A DNA stretch of 64,000 bases from positions 956,758 to 1,020,757 of the forward strand of contig MNCI01002706.1 of NCBI GenBank assembly GCA_015680685.1. The letters run 5' to 3'. The notes beneath the pieces were generated by a model. The model saw only the letters and a program-made list of their open reading frames with translations, ran no database searches and was not told where the DNA came from. The DNA comes from Gnetum montanum (taxonomy: Eukaryota > Streptophyta > Gnetopsida > Gnetales > Gnetaceae). The translations under genes were made by a program, and so were the position numbers. This document shows, in pieces, positions 1-10,303 of this stretch (position 1 is its first letter; each line of letters opens with the position of its first letter).

Positions 1-1705
1 AAATAGGTCTAATTATCTAATATTCAAGCACTCACATAGTGTTTTTGACCTTTCCATTGCCTTCGAACGGCTGAAATCTTTTGAAAGAAATTATTTATTC
101 ATTGAAAATGGATTTTGGTTCAAAAATTATGATAATTAAATATTAGTAGTTAAGGCAAGGTTCAACAAAACAAAATTTCTTCCCAAACTTATTTTTCTTA
201 TCTTATGCCAAAACTAATTACACTAATATGTCCAAAATATCATAGAATGTTAGAAATGACTATTTGTCCATTTCAAAATAGACACCATATGAACAAGTTA
301 TAGTTTATAATAAAAATTAAAATTTATTATTATTTTAATTTTATAAAATTTAATAAATTAGATTTTAAAATATAATTTTATATTTTGAACCTTAAACCTC
401 TTACTTGATAGTTAGCATATTAGGCTTCTTTAATGGTTAGCCTAGCTCATCATAGATGAGATAAAGGTACCATGATTATGGGAGGGGAGTGGGGGTGGTT
501 GTTGGAACTTGAAATAATTAAAACATAGATACACCCAAGATTTATAGAATTTTTAAAATCTAGTTCTACCTAGTAGAATTGAATTTGTAACATGGAGTTA
601 CTAAGCCAAGTCTTGTACCGCTAAGCTAACACCTCATTGTTAAGGTATCATGATTATGATAAACATACACATATATTTATTTTCTCTATTAAAAATTACT
701 AAAAGGCTATATATATGTATGTATGTGTGTATATTCAATGCATAAAAACATCATTAATCCTATTTTTGAATTTATTTTTAATATTTTACAACAAATTTTT
801 AGAAATTTAAGATTGTAATTTTACTTATTATAATTATTTTGTGATTCTTAAAAGTTTTTTCTACTATCTTAATTAAAAGCCTTAATGTATGCTTCATCTA
901 ATCCTAATATTATAAAGCATAAGTTTAAAAGATGAAAATCTAAAATCTTACCTATAAGAAACTCAATTGTTTCCTCCTTATCTTGCCTTAAGAATATAAT
1001 GTTGCCACAAGTATGCATTTGTGATTAAGAAACTCAAACAATGTTATTTTCATCCTTGTATATTTTTCTAAAAAAAATTCAAATAAATATATATGGTATG
1101 CATGCATTTTACAATAACCCAAGTTAAGGTTATAGATTTGTATTATCATACAAGACACTTCATAAAAGTTTTCCCTTTGTATTTCACTCTTTGAATAGTA
1201 TGCTAAGATTGATTAACCATAAGTTTTTGTTTAACTTTTATATAGCAAATGAAATTTAATATTTAAAAAATTAACAAAAACATAATTTTATAAAATTTAA
1301 GAGATTTTATCTTAAAATTAGAAAATAAGATATTAACAACTTTGGGAAAATTTTCCTTTATTTTAAACCATGACTATTGCATACATTCCGTCCTTGTACA
1401 TTTTCTCAAGTTGGTTTTCTCTTATTCTTGAATAATAACTATTTTGGATGACTATCTAATTTATGTAATGACAATCATAGCTATAATTGTTTTTATGCAT
1501 AATTCTAATGGTGGTAGCCCTAAAGGTTGCATCTGAGGGACCACCAAATCATGATGCTATTATGGTGTACAATCTTTAGGAAAAGAAATGGCACATCCAC
1601 ACAATGTTGTTGCAAGTGGAACCAAGAAAAAACTTTTTCTTCTTTTTATACATATTTCTACTTACTAATTCATGTTCTACTTTGTAAATAAGTAATGGTG
1701 GCATT
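1..1705. other. AT-rich flank without recognised gene
   Basis: No long open frame, RNA gene or protein similarity can be seen on either strand. The stretch is AT-rich with short low-complexity runs such as a TATATATGTATGTATGTGTG tract near 708-735. The phrase 'AAGGTAYCATGATTATG' occurs twice (about 464-480 and 642-658), which hints at a small decayed repeat. It ends at the target site of the copia element that follows. Confidence 0.5.
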
Positions 1706-1710
1706 GTTGA

Positions 1711-3761
1711 TGTTATTTCATGCACCCAACTAAAGGCATTAAGAGGGGGAGGGAAGGGGGAGAGTGTGAATCAAGGTCTTTTAAAAAAAAATTGACTAAA
1801 ATTAGATTGGCAAAAAGACCAATAAAAAGCCCCAAATAAACTTAATGTAGAAAATAGAGCATATATGTTGAAAAGACCAAATAGACACTGAGCTTTTAAT
1901 GTGGTTCGATTGCTAGATTGGCCAACCTACATCCACCATAAAACTCTCCCTAGATCCTAGGGGGTAGAGTAATTCTATTAATGAAAATAAATTTATAGGG
2001 CTTCTTTTACAATCCTAGACTAAGAACAAACTTAATCTTGAAGTTACTTGAATCCACTTTTACAACATAGTAGAAGAGAAACTACTCCACCTTGTCTTAA
2101 CACAAAGACTCAAGAGTTTTTCATGCTTTTTGAGAAAAGAAAACACATAGCTTTTGCAAAGAAGAATAGAGAAAGAAAAAGATGAAATTTTAATCCAAGC
2201 ACCAAAGAAAAAAATGAGAATCACCCAAGGTAAGCTCAATAGCTTTAATTTATAGCCTTCATCACTTTTAGCCATTTTTATAGCTATTCATTTAGCCATT
2301 GCTATTATGTTGGAGAAGCATGGGAAGAAATATGTTGTACCCATTACTAATTTATTGGAAGGGTAGCTAAAGAAGAAACCATACTTGTTATATATGAATA
2401 TCCATTACTACATTTGGTATGAGATTTAGGTAAGCATTAGAAGCTTAGGATAGGAGAAGAAACTATCATTTCATCTTGGCACTAATGGCTCCTTCCTACA
2501 GAAATAACGACCTATGCTAATATTAGAGATAATAAATGTTTAGCTTTAATTAACAACCCCTATTTTCATTAATGAGACTTACCTAACTTTCTTAGTAGTA
2601 CAAACTGTAGCTTTTTGTATGATAGCTTCTTTCAATATAAGCTTAGAATGCAACTTTTATTTTTGTAGATAAGGTATGGCCTTTTTCTAGTGAGCTTATA
2701 TAGATCCACAAACTATATCTAAATAGGTTCTAGCTTTCCTTCCACTTGGATTAACATGGCAATGAGCACCTTGAAAAGAGATAAGTAACTTCTAATTCTC
2801 TCAACATTTTTCTTTCCAAAATAAGCTTCTTTGTGTGCGTGATATAGGAATTAATGTGGTAGAGCCAATTGAGTGAGCCCTTTGTAGAGCAAAATAATGG
2901 CTCTACAAGTTGATTCTACTTAGCACCTTTTTTCAAGCTGACATGGTAGAGTAATTTGAGTCCTTGTAGAATATAAAAATGACTCTACAAGCTAATTTTT
3001 CTTTGCACTTTATTGAAGTGAAAGAGCTAATTGAACGAGCACTTTATAGAATAAAAAAATAACACTACAAGCTAGTTTTATTTTGTGCTTTTGATTTCAG
3101 GCTAATGTGATAGAGTTAATCAAATTAGCCCTTTGTAGAATGAAAAAATGGCTCTACAAGCTAGTTCTATTTTATGCTTTTCATTTTAGGGTGATGTGGT
3201 AGAGCTAATTGAATGAGCCCTTCATAGAATGAAAAAATAGCTCTACAAGCTATTTCTATTTTATGCTTTTCATTTCAGGTTGATGTGGTAGAGCTGATCT
3301 AGTTCAATTTAATGTTTTTTTGTTGAGCTAATGTGGAAGAGTTATTTCTTATTCCTTTGTAGAATGAAAAAATGGTTGTATGAGTTAGTTCTACGTTCTA
3401 AGATGGATAAAAAGAACTTTTGCACACAAGCTCTTATTTAAGTTTGGTCCTACTAAATAAACTTGATATAATCAATTCAAGTCATCTTTGTAAAGATCAA
3501 ACCAATTTAAGCTATCTTTGTAAAGTTACAAAAAAATAGAGTTGGATTAAACCTTTTTGAGCATGCGATGCTGAGATGGTAGAACCAATTTGAACAACCT
3601 AAGTAGAACCAAACACTAGTTCTACAAAGAATCTCTACATATTGATGTGGCATATGGTCACTTTCCTAATAAAAGATGAACTAAGATCTCAAATCCATGC
3701 AAAAACAAAAACTCCATTGTAAAGCCAAAAATTGCCACCAAGCTTAAAAATACATAAAAAT
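1711..3761 (-). repeat. 3' LTR of element S
   Basis: It matches 16649-18743 along its length. Shared landmarks are the stretch around 1900-1980 with 'TAGGGGGTAGAGTAATTC' and the GCCACCAAGCT block near 3734-3744. The left edge starts TGTTATTTCA. The right edge abuts an AAAAAGAGGAAGA purine tract read on the minus strand. Confidence 0.85.
2850..3410 (-). repeat. Tandem repeats of about 85-90 bp within the S LTR
   Basis: About six imperfect units each begin near 'TGGTAGAG' (about 2856, 2944, 3018, 3103, 3197, 3283). Each contains a pair of opposed 'TAGAGC' and 'GCTCTA' half-sites that could fold into a short hairpin. The same array occurs in the other LTR at 17790-18400, so it was present when the element moved. 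Confidence 0.75.
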
Positions 3762-3776
3762 CTTCCTCTTTTTGAT
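3762..3776 (-). other. Polypurine tract of element S
   Basis: Read on the minus strand the sequence is AAAAAGAGGAAGA, directly before the 3' LTR. It is the expected plus-strand primer site for reverse transcription. A second G-rich tract (AAAAAGGGGGAGAATTA, minus strand) lies far upstream at 11534-11550. Confidence 0.6.
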
Positions 3777-3975
3777 ATTGAAAGAGCTCTTAGAGTAAGC
3801 TTGAACAACATAGAATAGAGAAGAATCATACATAACCAAGCATATAGGAAAAGCCTAAAGATCAAGCTTAGGATCATTATGTGGATTAGATTAGCTCAAA
3901 CATACAAATTCTAATTGAAGAACTTAGCATGCTCTAAATAACAAGCATTAACATAAACAAGAAAAATATACAGCT

Positions 3976-4919
3976 TGATGAGTGGCGAGGTACCCCTACA
4001 CTCAACCATACGAAACGAGCGTAGCACGCGCGATCCGGTTGAACTTCGCAAACTAAATGCCTAAACGCCTCATGGAACACTTGGGGTTAATCATTCGTTG
4101 TCTACCCAGACTTGTTGTCACAGTGTATGATTAAGTAAGTCCGAGGTATATGATTTTTTTGGTCTTTTATGGTTTTAAGTCTTCTATACTAAGAGCAAAG
4201 GGTTGAGAAACTAGCTAACTCTAACTAATGTCCTAAGTCTAAATTAACTAGCGTCAGCATCTGTTCCCACTTACCGTACACACCCTGAACTATGCAACTA
4301 TGGCTACCAAATGCTAATCGTTACTGGGATCACCACACGTAATGCACGTGCTCGAAGTGGTCATACTGAGGCACCTAATTAGCCTAAGTGTGATGAACAG
4401 CTGATTCCTTAACTAGCCGTACACATCCATAGATGCTCGTAATCAAGTCATACTCATCCTGCGTTCTAGGAGACAAGGGTGAGAGAATCTAATCGCGATG
4501 AGTAGCCGATTCCTTGGTTAGCTGTACACATTCGTCAATGCTCGTAACCAAGTCGTACTCATGTCACGCTAATGCATGTAATAAATAACAAATAGGAAAT
4601 AACATGTAATAAATCTATTCCATGCACTGCAAGGTTTATCCATAAAGCTCATCTTTATTGCTGTACACAACTTTCTTTCAGGTACAAAGTTGCTTGAATA
4701 AAGATCCGTTCACTTGGGGACTCCTATTGCGGGCACATGGAAATTATTCTATCTCTGGAGTGATCAAATTGCCAGAGCTTCGCTACTTCTAGCCTAGGAT
4801 GAGAAATGAGGGGATTGCCATCTCTTATTTATAGATTTGGTGACGGACTGCGATATCACGTATGCGATATCGCAGGGGATGATGCGATATCGCGGTGCAT
4901 GCGATATCGCGTCTCATCA
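3976..4919 (-). repeat. 3' LTR of element A
   Basis: It pairs with 10304-11267. Both read CCACTCATCA at the R/U5 end and start U3 with TGATGAGA or TGATCAGA followed by clustered GCGATATCGC palindromes (about 4847-4911). A TATAAATA box on the minus strand lies at 4826-4833. Confidence 0.9.
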
Positions 4920-4934
4920 TACACCCATGACTAA
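4920..4934 (-). other. 3' polypurine tract of element A
   Basis: Minus-strand reading is TAGTCATGGGTGTA directly before the LTR start TGATGAGA. In sister element B the same site reads AGTCATGGGGGTA, so A has one G-to-T change inside the tract. Confidence 0.7.
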
Positions 4935-5057
4935 ATGAAAAATCGTCCTCGAGTTTCTTACAATAGTATCAAGTAGGTATGGAATTATTGAGGGAAATGG
5001 AACTAATGGGATGACATGTGAATGGATCATTATTACAAGACTTGACAAAACTAGTGT

Positions 5058-5284
5058 TCATGACAACAAGGGTGAACACCTTATTACAATGACATCAGGC
5101 CTTAGTTGGCAACTGAGAAAGAGAGAGAGAGAAAGAAGTGTTTCTACTGCCAACACCAAGATTGCACCTTCATTGTCCATCCATAAGCACACCATCGATC
5201 TTTCTCCTTTCATAGCTTCTTCAACGCTGCTCCATTCCAAGTGTTTGCTCCAAATCCAATCCGTTGTTGTATGTCCACCATCTG
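5058..5284 (-). CDS. Small 3' reading frame of element A after a splice-acceptor-like site
   Basis: On the minus strand a pyrimidine/GT-rich run ends in TGTGTGTGCAG (acceptor-like, CAG at 5284-5282), immediately followed by ATGG. Downstream, one frame encodes DWIWSKHLEWSS, closely matched by the same segment of element B (40070-40270: DWIWSKHLEWSSAEAAI). In A the ATG next to the acceptor is out of frame with this peptide by one base relative to B, so A may carry an indel. It resembles no family I recognise. Position, after gag-pro and before the 3' polypurine tract, is where some plant gypsy elements carry a spliced third ORF. Whether it is translated is unknown. Confidence 0.35.
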
Positions 5285-5481
5285 CACACACAACACAATC
5301 ATATATTAGCAAGGGTAATTGAATCATAATGTAATTGATACCTTGCTTCGGTGTAAAATCATTGGCTAGGTTGTGGTATGGCTGATATGGATCTGGGAAC
5401 ATATTAAGGATGACTACCAAAGGTGTAGGGGCTAGGAAGAAAATCAAAAATTTCAAGGCTAGAAGAAAATCAAAAAAATTA

Positions 5482-5502
5482 GGCCCCGTACCCCCATGAC
5501 TA
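5482..5502 (-). other. Internal polypurine-like tract of element A
   Basis: Minus-strand reading is AGTCATGGGGGTACGGGGC. It repeats the 13-base core of the 3' polypurine tract of this family, about 570 bp upstream of the LTR. The same duplicate sits at the same distance in element B (39850-39868). Confidence 0.6.
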
Positions 5503-5705
5503 ATCGCGAACCTCCGGTAGCGTTAGAATGGGGAAGGAAGAGGAGTAAGAAAGATAGATAAAAAGGGACAACTATGGAATTGATGAAATGGATGTCAAGA
5601 TGAAAATGAACAAAATAAAATTAATTGCAAAATGTTAAGGGAAAGAATTTAACTAAGGCTCCAAATAGGAATGTCAGTGGGTCCTCCCCAAAGTAGGCTC
5701 ATGCC

Positions 5706-6486
5706 NNNNNNNNNNNNNNNNNNNNNNNNNNNNNNNNNNNNNNNNNNNNNNNNNNNNNNNNNNNNNNNNNNNNNNNNNNNNNNNNNNNNNNNNNNNNNNN
5801 NNNNNNNNNNNNNNNNNNNNNNNNNNNNNNNNNNNNNNNNNNNNNNNNNNNNNNNNNNNNNNNNNNNNNNNNNNNNNNNNNNNNNNNNNNNNNNNNNNNN
5901 NNNNNNNNNNNNNNNNNNNNNNNNNNNNNNNNNNNNNNNNNNNNNNNNNNNNNNNNNNNNNNNNNNNNNNNNNNNNNNNNNNNNNNNNNNNNNNNNNNNN
6001 NNNNNNNNNNNNNNNNNNNNNNNNNNNNNNNNNNNNNNNNNNNNNNNNNNNNNNNNNNNNNNNNNNNNNNNNNNNNNNNNNNNNNNNNNNNNNNNNNNNN
6101 NNNNNNNNNNNNNNNNNNNNNNNNNNNNNNNNNNNNNNNNNNNNNNNNNNNNNNNNNNNNNNNNNNNNNNNNNNNNNNNNNNNNNNNNNNNNNNNNNNNN
6201 NNNNNNNNNNNNNNNNNNNNNNNNNNNNNNNNNNNNNNNNNNNNNNNNNNNNNNNNNNNNNNNNNNNNNNNNNNNNNNNNNNNNNNNNNNNNNNNNNNNN
6301 NNNNNNNNNNNNNNNNNNNNNNNNNNNNNNNNNNNNNNNNNNNNNNNNNNNNNNNNNNNNNNNNNNNNNNNNNNNNNNNNNNNNNNNNNNNNNNNNNNNN
6401 NNNNNNNNNNNNNNNNNNNNNNNNNNNNNNNNNNNNNNNNNNNNNNNNNNNNNNNNNNNNNNNNNNNNNNNNNNNNNNNNNNNNNN
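5706..6486. other. Assembly gap, 781 N
   Basis: A run of N lies within the 3' internal region of element A. By alignment to B it should hold sequence like that between about 38700 and 39650. Open frames spanning the gap are artefacts. Confidence 0.98.
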
Positions 6487-6639
6487 ACTTGGTTGGTTTT
6501 TTTTTTGAGTTTTGTGTTTTTATGCGTGAGAACCACACCATGCAAAGACTTCTTATTTTTTATTGTCTTAGCTTCTGATAATTGGGTAACATNTTACAGG
6601 GTGGATCACACACACACACACACACAAATTGGAAAAGTA

Positions 6640-6815
6640 TAATGATGTTGTAAAACAAAAACTAGAAAAGTTAGAGAAATTTGCAAAACAAAAAATAGAA
6701 GAGTTAAAGAAATTTGTAAAATAAAAAAGTTGTAAAACAAAAATGTGTAAAACAAAAAAGTTGTAAAAAAAAACGTGTAAAACAAAAACGTTGTAAAACA
6801 AAAACTTAAAAGAAC
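6640..6815 (-). repeat. Short tandem repeat (unit about 15-17 bp) after the protease region of A
   Basis: Imperfect copies of GTTGTAAAACAAAAA and GTGTAAAACAAAAA run through the segment, next to a (CA)n tract at 6606-6627. Element B has a shorter, more degenerate version at the same place (38565-38660), so the array has expanded or contracted since the two copies separated. Confidence 0.7.
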
Positions 6816-6831
6816 TGAGGGCCCCATATGA

Positions 6832-7731
6832 TTAGCATAGGTGGCCATCTCCCCCATGACTGAGTTGTAAGGGAGAGATCCAAAATAATGAGTGTCTATT
6901 TGAATTTTGTAAAAGTGCCCAACTTCTCCCAATTGATGATCTTAGATTGAGGGATGGAAGTTGGCAACGCTCATATTCCAATGTGTCTATGACTTTGTTA
7001 TTGGCATGGGTTTCCTCAGTTCGTTCCATGCACATGTTTCTACTCCTTCTAGCTGTCAACCACAGGGTGTCTACTACTTCTTGTGTGGTTGCTACATACA
7101 GGCATCTTTGGTTCAAAGTTTCTTGGGCACACTTGTTACATGGAGGCATTTCCTCTATGTCATCACCTGATGAATCACTGTATGTGATGCATGGAACTTT
7201 CCTCTTCTCGATCTTTCCACATATGTTTATCTTAGAGATTTCCAAGGAAAGATCGTGAATCCTAAAACATGCGTCTACTGTACTAAGCCATGCCCTTCCC
7301 ATTATAATCGGGAAGTTCCCTTTGTTGTTGTTCACTTCAATCACCAGAAAATCAGCTGGGTAAGACCAACCACACATAGTGGTAATGATGTCTTCCACAA
7401 ATCCCAAGGGAATGGTGATGGACTGGTCTGCCAGCTCTAGTCGAATGTTGCTCTTCTTAAGTTGGGACAGGTTCTAGGTGTGATACATCTCTCGTGAAAT
7501 TAAGTTGAGTCTGGAACCTAAGTCAAGAAGAGCCCTATGTGGTTTATTTTTGGCGATCTGCAAATAGATTAAGGGACTCCCAGGGTCAGTTAGTTTCCTG
7601 GGAAGGTGGCCCACCTTGATCCAGTCAGTTAGGGTATGCGTTAACATAACCGTATGCATTACGCTCTGTTGGACTGAAGGGTGCTCTGAAGTGTTAGATG
7701 CTGATGGAGGAGTGTACATGGCCTCAATCAC
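6832..7731 (-). pseudogene. Aspartic protease-like region of element A
   Basis: Two adjacent minus-strand frames make one decayed protease-like region. The first (7731-7474) holds KPHRALLDLGSRLNLISRE, corresponding to the usual ALLDLGASVNLM active-site stretch of plant gypsy proteases with the GAS part altered to GSR. The second (7407-6832) has VEDIITTMCGWSYPADFLVI and FPIIMGRAWLSTVDA, the second beta-lobe with the 'IILGRPFLAT' signature. In living elements this enzyme matures the Gag polyprotein. The substitution in the active-site triplet and the broken frame make it inactive here. Element B carries the same region at 37649-38479. Confidence 0.75.
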
Positions 7732-8400
7732 TTGTTGTTGCGAGAGTTTATCTGGGCTTTTGGTTATGAAGTAAGGTCTTCTCTTTTTATAGTTGTCAGA
7801 ACTAGCAGCAGGTTGGATATTTACAGCTCTCGCAGCGTGACATTGCTATGGTTGAGGAGGAAGTTTCCTTTGCATTGTTGGAGTAGGAGGTGTTATGGGA
7901 ACTACTTGTGGTGGAAGAGGTTCGGATGGATTAGGAGGATGGAATGAGTGTGAGATGTCTCTTGGAGGAGAAGGAGTCCTTCTGAAGTACTCCCGAACTT
8001 GGTAGTGACGGTTGGGGGTTGCGTGACTCATAGAGTCACTTGGAGAAATTGGCTGCTGCACATAATATCCATAAGGGTTAAGCTGCTGGTAAGGGTACTG
8101 TTGTGTTGGCAGTGGCATCCCTCATGACTGTGAGTATTGCCACTGCTAATGTTGTCCGATGGGCTGTGGTGGAGTTCCACTTGGATAATATGTTAAGGGT
8201 TGGTTGAACTGCCTTGGGTTACCTTGTGGATAAGGTAACATGCGGGGTGTTTGCTGTTGGTTGAGTCTTGGATTAAGCACATACACCCCAAACTCCTGTA
8301 GATGTGAGATGATGGGGCAACATCCCTTAGGATGGTCATAATGGTAGATCTCACATCCACCATCATCATTTGAATCTGAATCCACAACCCATCGAAGTTA
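7732..8400 (-). pseudogene. Pro/Gln/Tyr-rich linker of element A Gag
   Basis: Minus-strand frames in this stretch encode a low-complexity Pro/Gln/Tyr-rich sequence (for example QQYPYQQLNPYGYYVQQP near 8105 and PPQPIGQH near 8150), between the Gag core and the protease. Just upstream a CX4HX5CC-like piece (CEIYHYDHPKGCC) may be a remnant zinc knuckle. In B the corresponding region is 36960-37640. Frames are broken by several stops. Confidence 0.6.
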
Positions 8401-9212
8401 GTGATTTTTCCCTTACCCTTGTTATGTGCAGGGCTTAAATCTCTCCACTTTTTCTTACCTTTGTCACTACTTTTTTCTACCTTAGACTCTTCTACAATTT
8501 TCAAGACTGTTTCAATTCTTGAGTCTAAGGAATCCCACATTTGGCCTACTTTGGCTGATACCTCGGTTGTTAATTTTTGGATCGGTAAAGTTTTTCGATT
8601 CACCAACTCTTTGATTGGTGACTCATCCTCTTCATCACAAAATTTTACTTCCTTCTTTTGAAGGGAGGGATCACGGTTGTACTCTTCCACACTTTCCCTT
8701 TTGCGTAGCTCACCCTCTTCTTTTGCTACTTGCTCCAACAAGCTATGTACTTCATGAGCTCTAAGTTGTGAGAGTCTCCCTTGGGCATAAGTCCCAAGGG
8801 TTCTTCTAGTTTCATTCCTTAGCCCATCCATAATGTGGCGAAGTTGATCCCACTGAGCATACCCATGGCCCAGGCAACGATGTAACAATGTGTAATAGCG
8901 GGCCATGGCAGCATCCAAGGGTTCGTGTGTACCTTGCTTCCAACCTTGGATCTGCTTACGCAAATTGGACACGCTGGAGTACGTTTGATACTTCTTGTTG
9001 AACAGTGCTAACATCGTACTCCACCTCCTGATGGTTTTCGGCTCTAAGGACCAGTACCAGCTCTTTGCTTCTTTAGTGATTGTCCTTGGGAACAACTTAA
9101 GTTTTTGCCACTCATTCTCTATATTCTGCAAGGCACAGGCATCGTGGAATGCCTGTAAATGATTTTGCAAATCTACAGTATATCCCCCTTCAAATTGTGG
9201 GATGTTGTTCAT
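8193..9212 (-). CDS. gag: Gag core protein of element A (retrotransposon gag domain)
   Basis: This is the longest intact frame in the window (339 codons). Residues 1-150 carry the plant retrotransposon gag signature: LQNHLQAFHDACALQNIENE, then WYWSLEPKTIRRWSTM, LFNKKYQTY and AAMARYYTLLHRCLGHGY. A charged segment around residues 165-270 (KEEGELRKRESVEEYNRD) is probably coiled or disordered. The start shown is an internal methionine. The polyprotein should begin further upstream at 10164, where homologous elements have a conserved N-terminus. Gag would form the particle that packages element RNA. The frame continues toward the Pro-rich linker and protease through stops. B, E and F have matching but more broken versions. 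Confidence 0.85.
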   Translation of the reverse strand: MNNIPQFEGGYTVDLQNHLQAFHDACALQNIENEWQKLKLFPRTITKEAKSWYWSLEPKTIRRWSTMLALFNKKYQTYSSVSNLRKQIQGWKQGTHEPLDAAMARYYTLLHRCLGHGYAQWDQLRHIMDGLRNETRRTLGTYAQGRLSQLRAHEVHSLLEQVAKEEGELRKRESVEEYNRDPSLQKKEVKFCDEEDESPIKELVNRKTLPIQKLTTEVSAKVGQMWDSLDSRIETVLKIVEESKVEKSSDKGKKKWRDLSPAHNKGKGKITNFDGLWIQIQMMMVDVRSTIMTILRDVAPSSHIYRSLGCMCLIQDSTNSKHPACYLIHKVTQGSSTNP

Positions 9213-9429
9213 GTCTAATCATTTGATCCTACTATCTTTTAAATGCCTTGTGGGAATCCTAACTGCCTCCATTATGTCAAGCATACTTCAGGTTGCGAGT
9301 AGGGGCTCATCATGATCATCTCTTTCATGACGCCTATGATGTTTGCGTTGTTCCCTACTCTCCCTACGTCCTTGCCCTTGTCCTCTCTCTCGACTTTCAC
9401 ATCAAGGTCTTTCATCCTTTTTACTTTTA

Positions 9430-10164
9430 TCCTCACCTTTTATGTTCATGGTGGCTGCACCCAGATGTGGAAGGAGGGGATGAGTGATGTGAATAAGGGG
9501 AAGAAGAAGGGGAACCATTGCCATGACGATGTTTCTTGCCTTCTCTTCGGCTGCTATGGCCTCGATCATGGTGATGATCTAAGTGCCCGTCCTTAGCATG
9601 AGTGGTTGTTCCCTCTGTGAACAACTGGTGTTCATGGGCATCAGAACTAGGGATATGTATCGTTGATCGTAGGTTCTAATACCCAACCTCCTCATCATCG
9701 TTAGGAGGGGGAACATCCTTTGCTAAAGAACTCATGATAAAGGGTTCCTCGTCTCCTATTTCACTAAGGACGTGTGGGACCTTGCCCTTCAACAGTGCAT
9801 GTTGACTCTCCTACCTCAAGTCTCTCATACTTTGGGCATATGTGGAATAATAATCCCTCATGTCAAGATCTTCACCAACATATTCAGCAAATAATTCTTG
9901 CATGCCAATCTTTGCCAAGGCACGGAAAAGCATCCGAGGGACTAATCGATTTGGGGGTAACACAATGTTACCTTGCAAATCTCTCCATCGCAGCTGTTCT
10001 TCTTGATGGAGGATAAAAGTGAAGTCTGGAATATACTCATCAAGATGAGTATAAACTATCTTGTATTGTTTAGGATTTGGCTATTTTTGGTTATGTTTTT
10101 TATCTTGCCGACTGTCTCGTGTGTGGTCCTTAGGTGGTGAGTTGCTCTTATTAGAAGAAGGCAT
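9430..10164 (-). pseudogene. gag: N-terminal Gag region of element A
   Basis: Reading starts at an ATG at 10164 (minus strand; MPSSNKSNSPPKDHTRDS), about 120 bases past the primer site, matching the B start at 35169 (MPSFHKSNSPPKDHTRDS). A block like 'FTFILHQDEQLQW' found in B, E and G lies around 9990-10030. Further along is a His/Ser/Asp-rich stretch (HHHDRGHSSRREGKKHRHG near 9580-9520). Several stops interrupt the frame. Function of this N-terminal part is unknown. Confidence 0.65.
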
Positions 10165-10284
10165 TTTTATTGATGTGCTAATTCACCGTTATATCATTTT
10201 TATTTGATTAACCCAAAGGTTCGTTAAGGCTCACAACGATGTGAGTGATATCCCTTATGTTCTATTTGGTGCACAAACACTTAG

Positions 10285-10303
10285 TCCCTGGAAATGGCGC
10301 CAA
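10285..10303 (-). other. Primer binding site of element A (tRNA-Asp type)
   Basis: Minus-strand sequence TTGGCGCCATTTCCAGGGAC begins at the first base after the 5' LTR. It resembles the complement of the plant tRNA-Asp 3' end (TGGCGCCGTTGCCGGGGA), with a few changes. This primer type is usual in Athila-like and Tat-like gypsy elements. Confidence 0.8.

Noticed and set aside
5011-5322. 103-codon plus-strand frame overlapping the small 3' ORF of A
   Set aside because: It lies antisense to the element. The peptide shared with B is read on the element strand.
5649-6642. Long open frames across the 781-N gap on both strands
   Set aside because: They are open only because N codons are not stops. 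The flanking parts have no coding similarity.
7732-7947. Plus-strand frame of 71 codons inside A
   Set aside because: Shadow of the Pro-rich Gag linker on the opposite strand.
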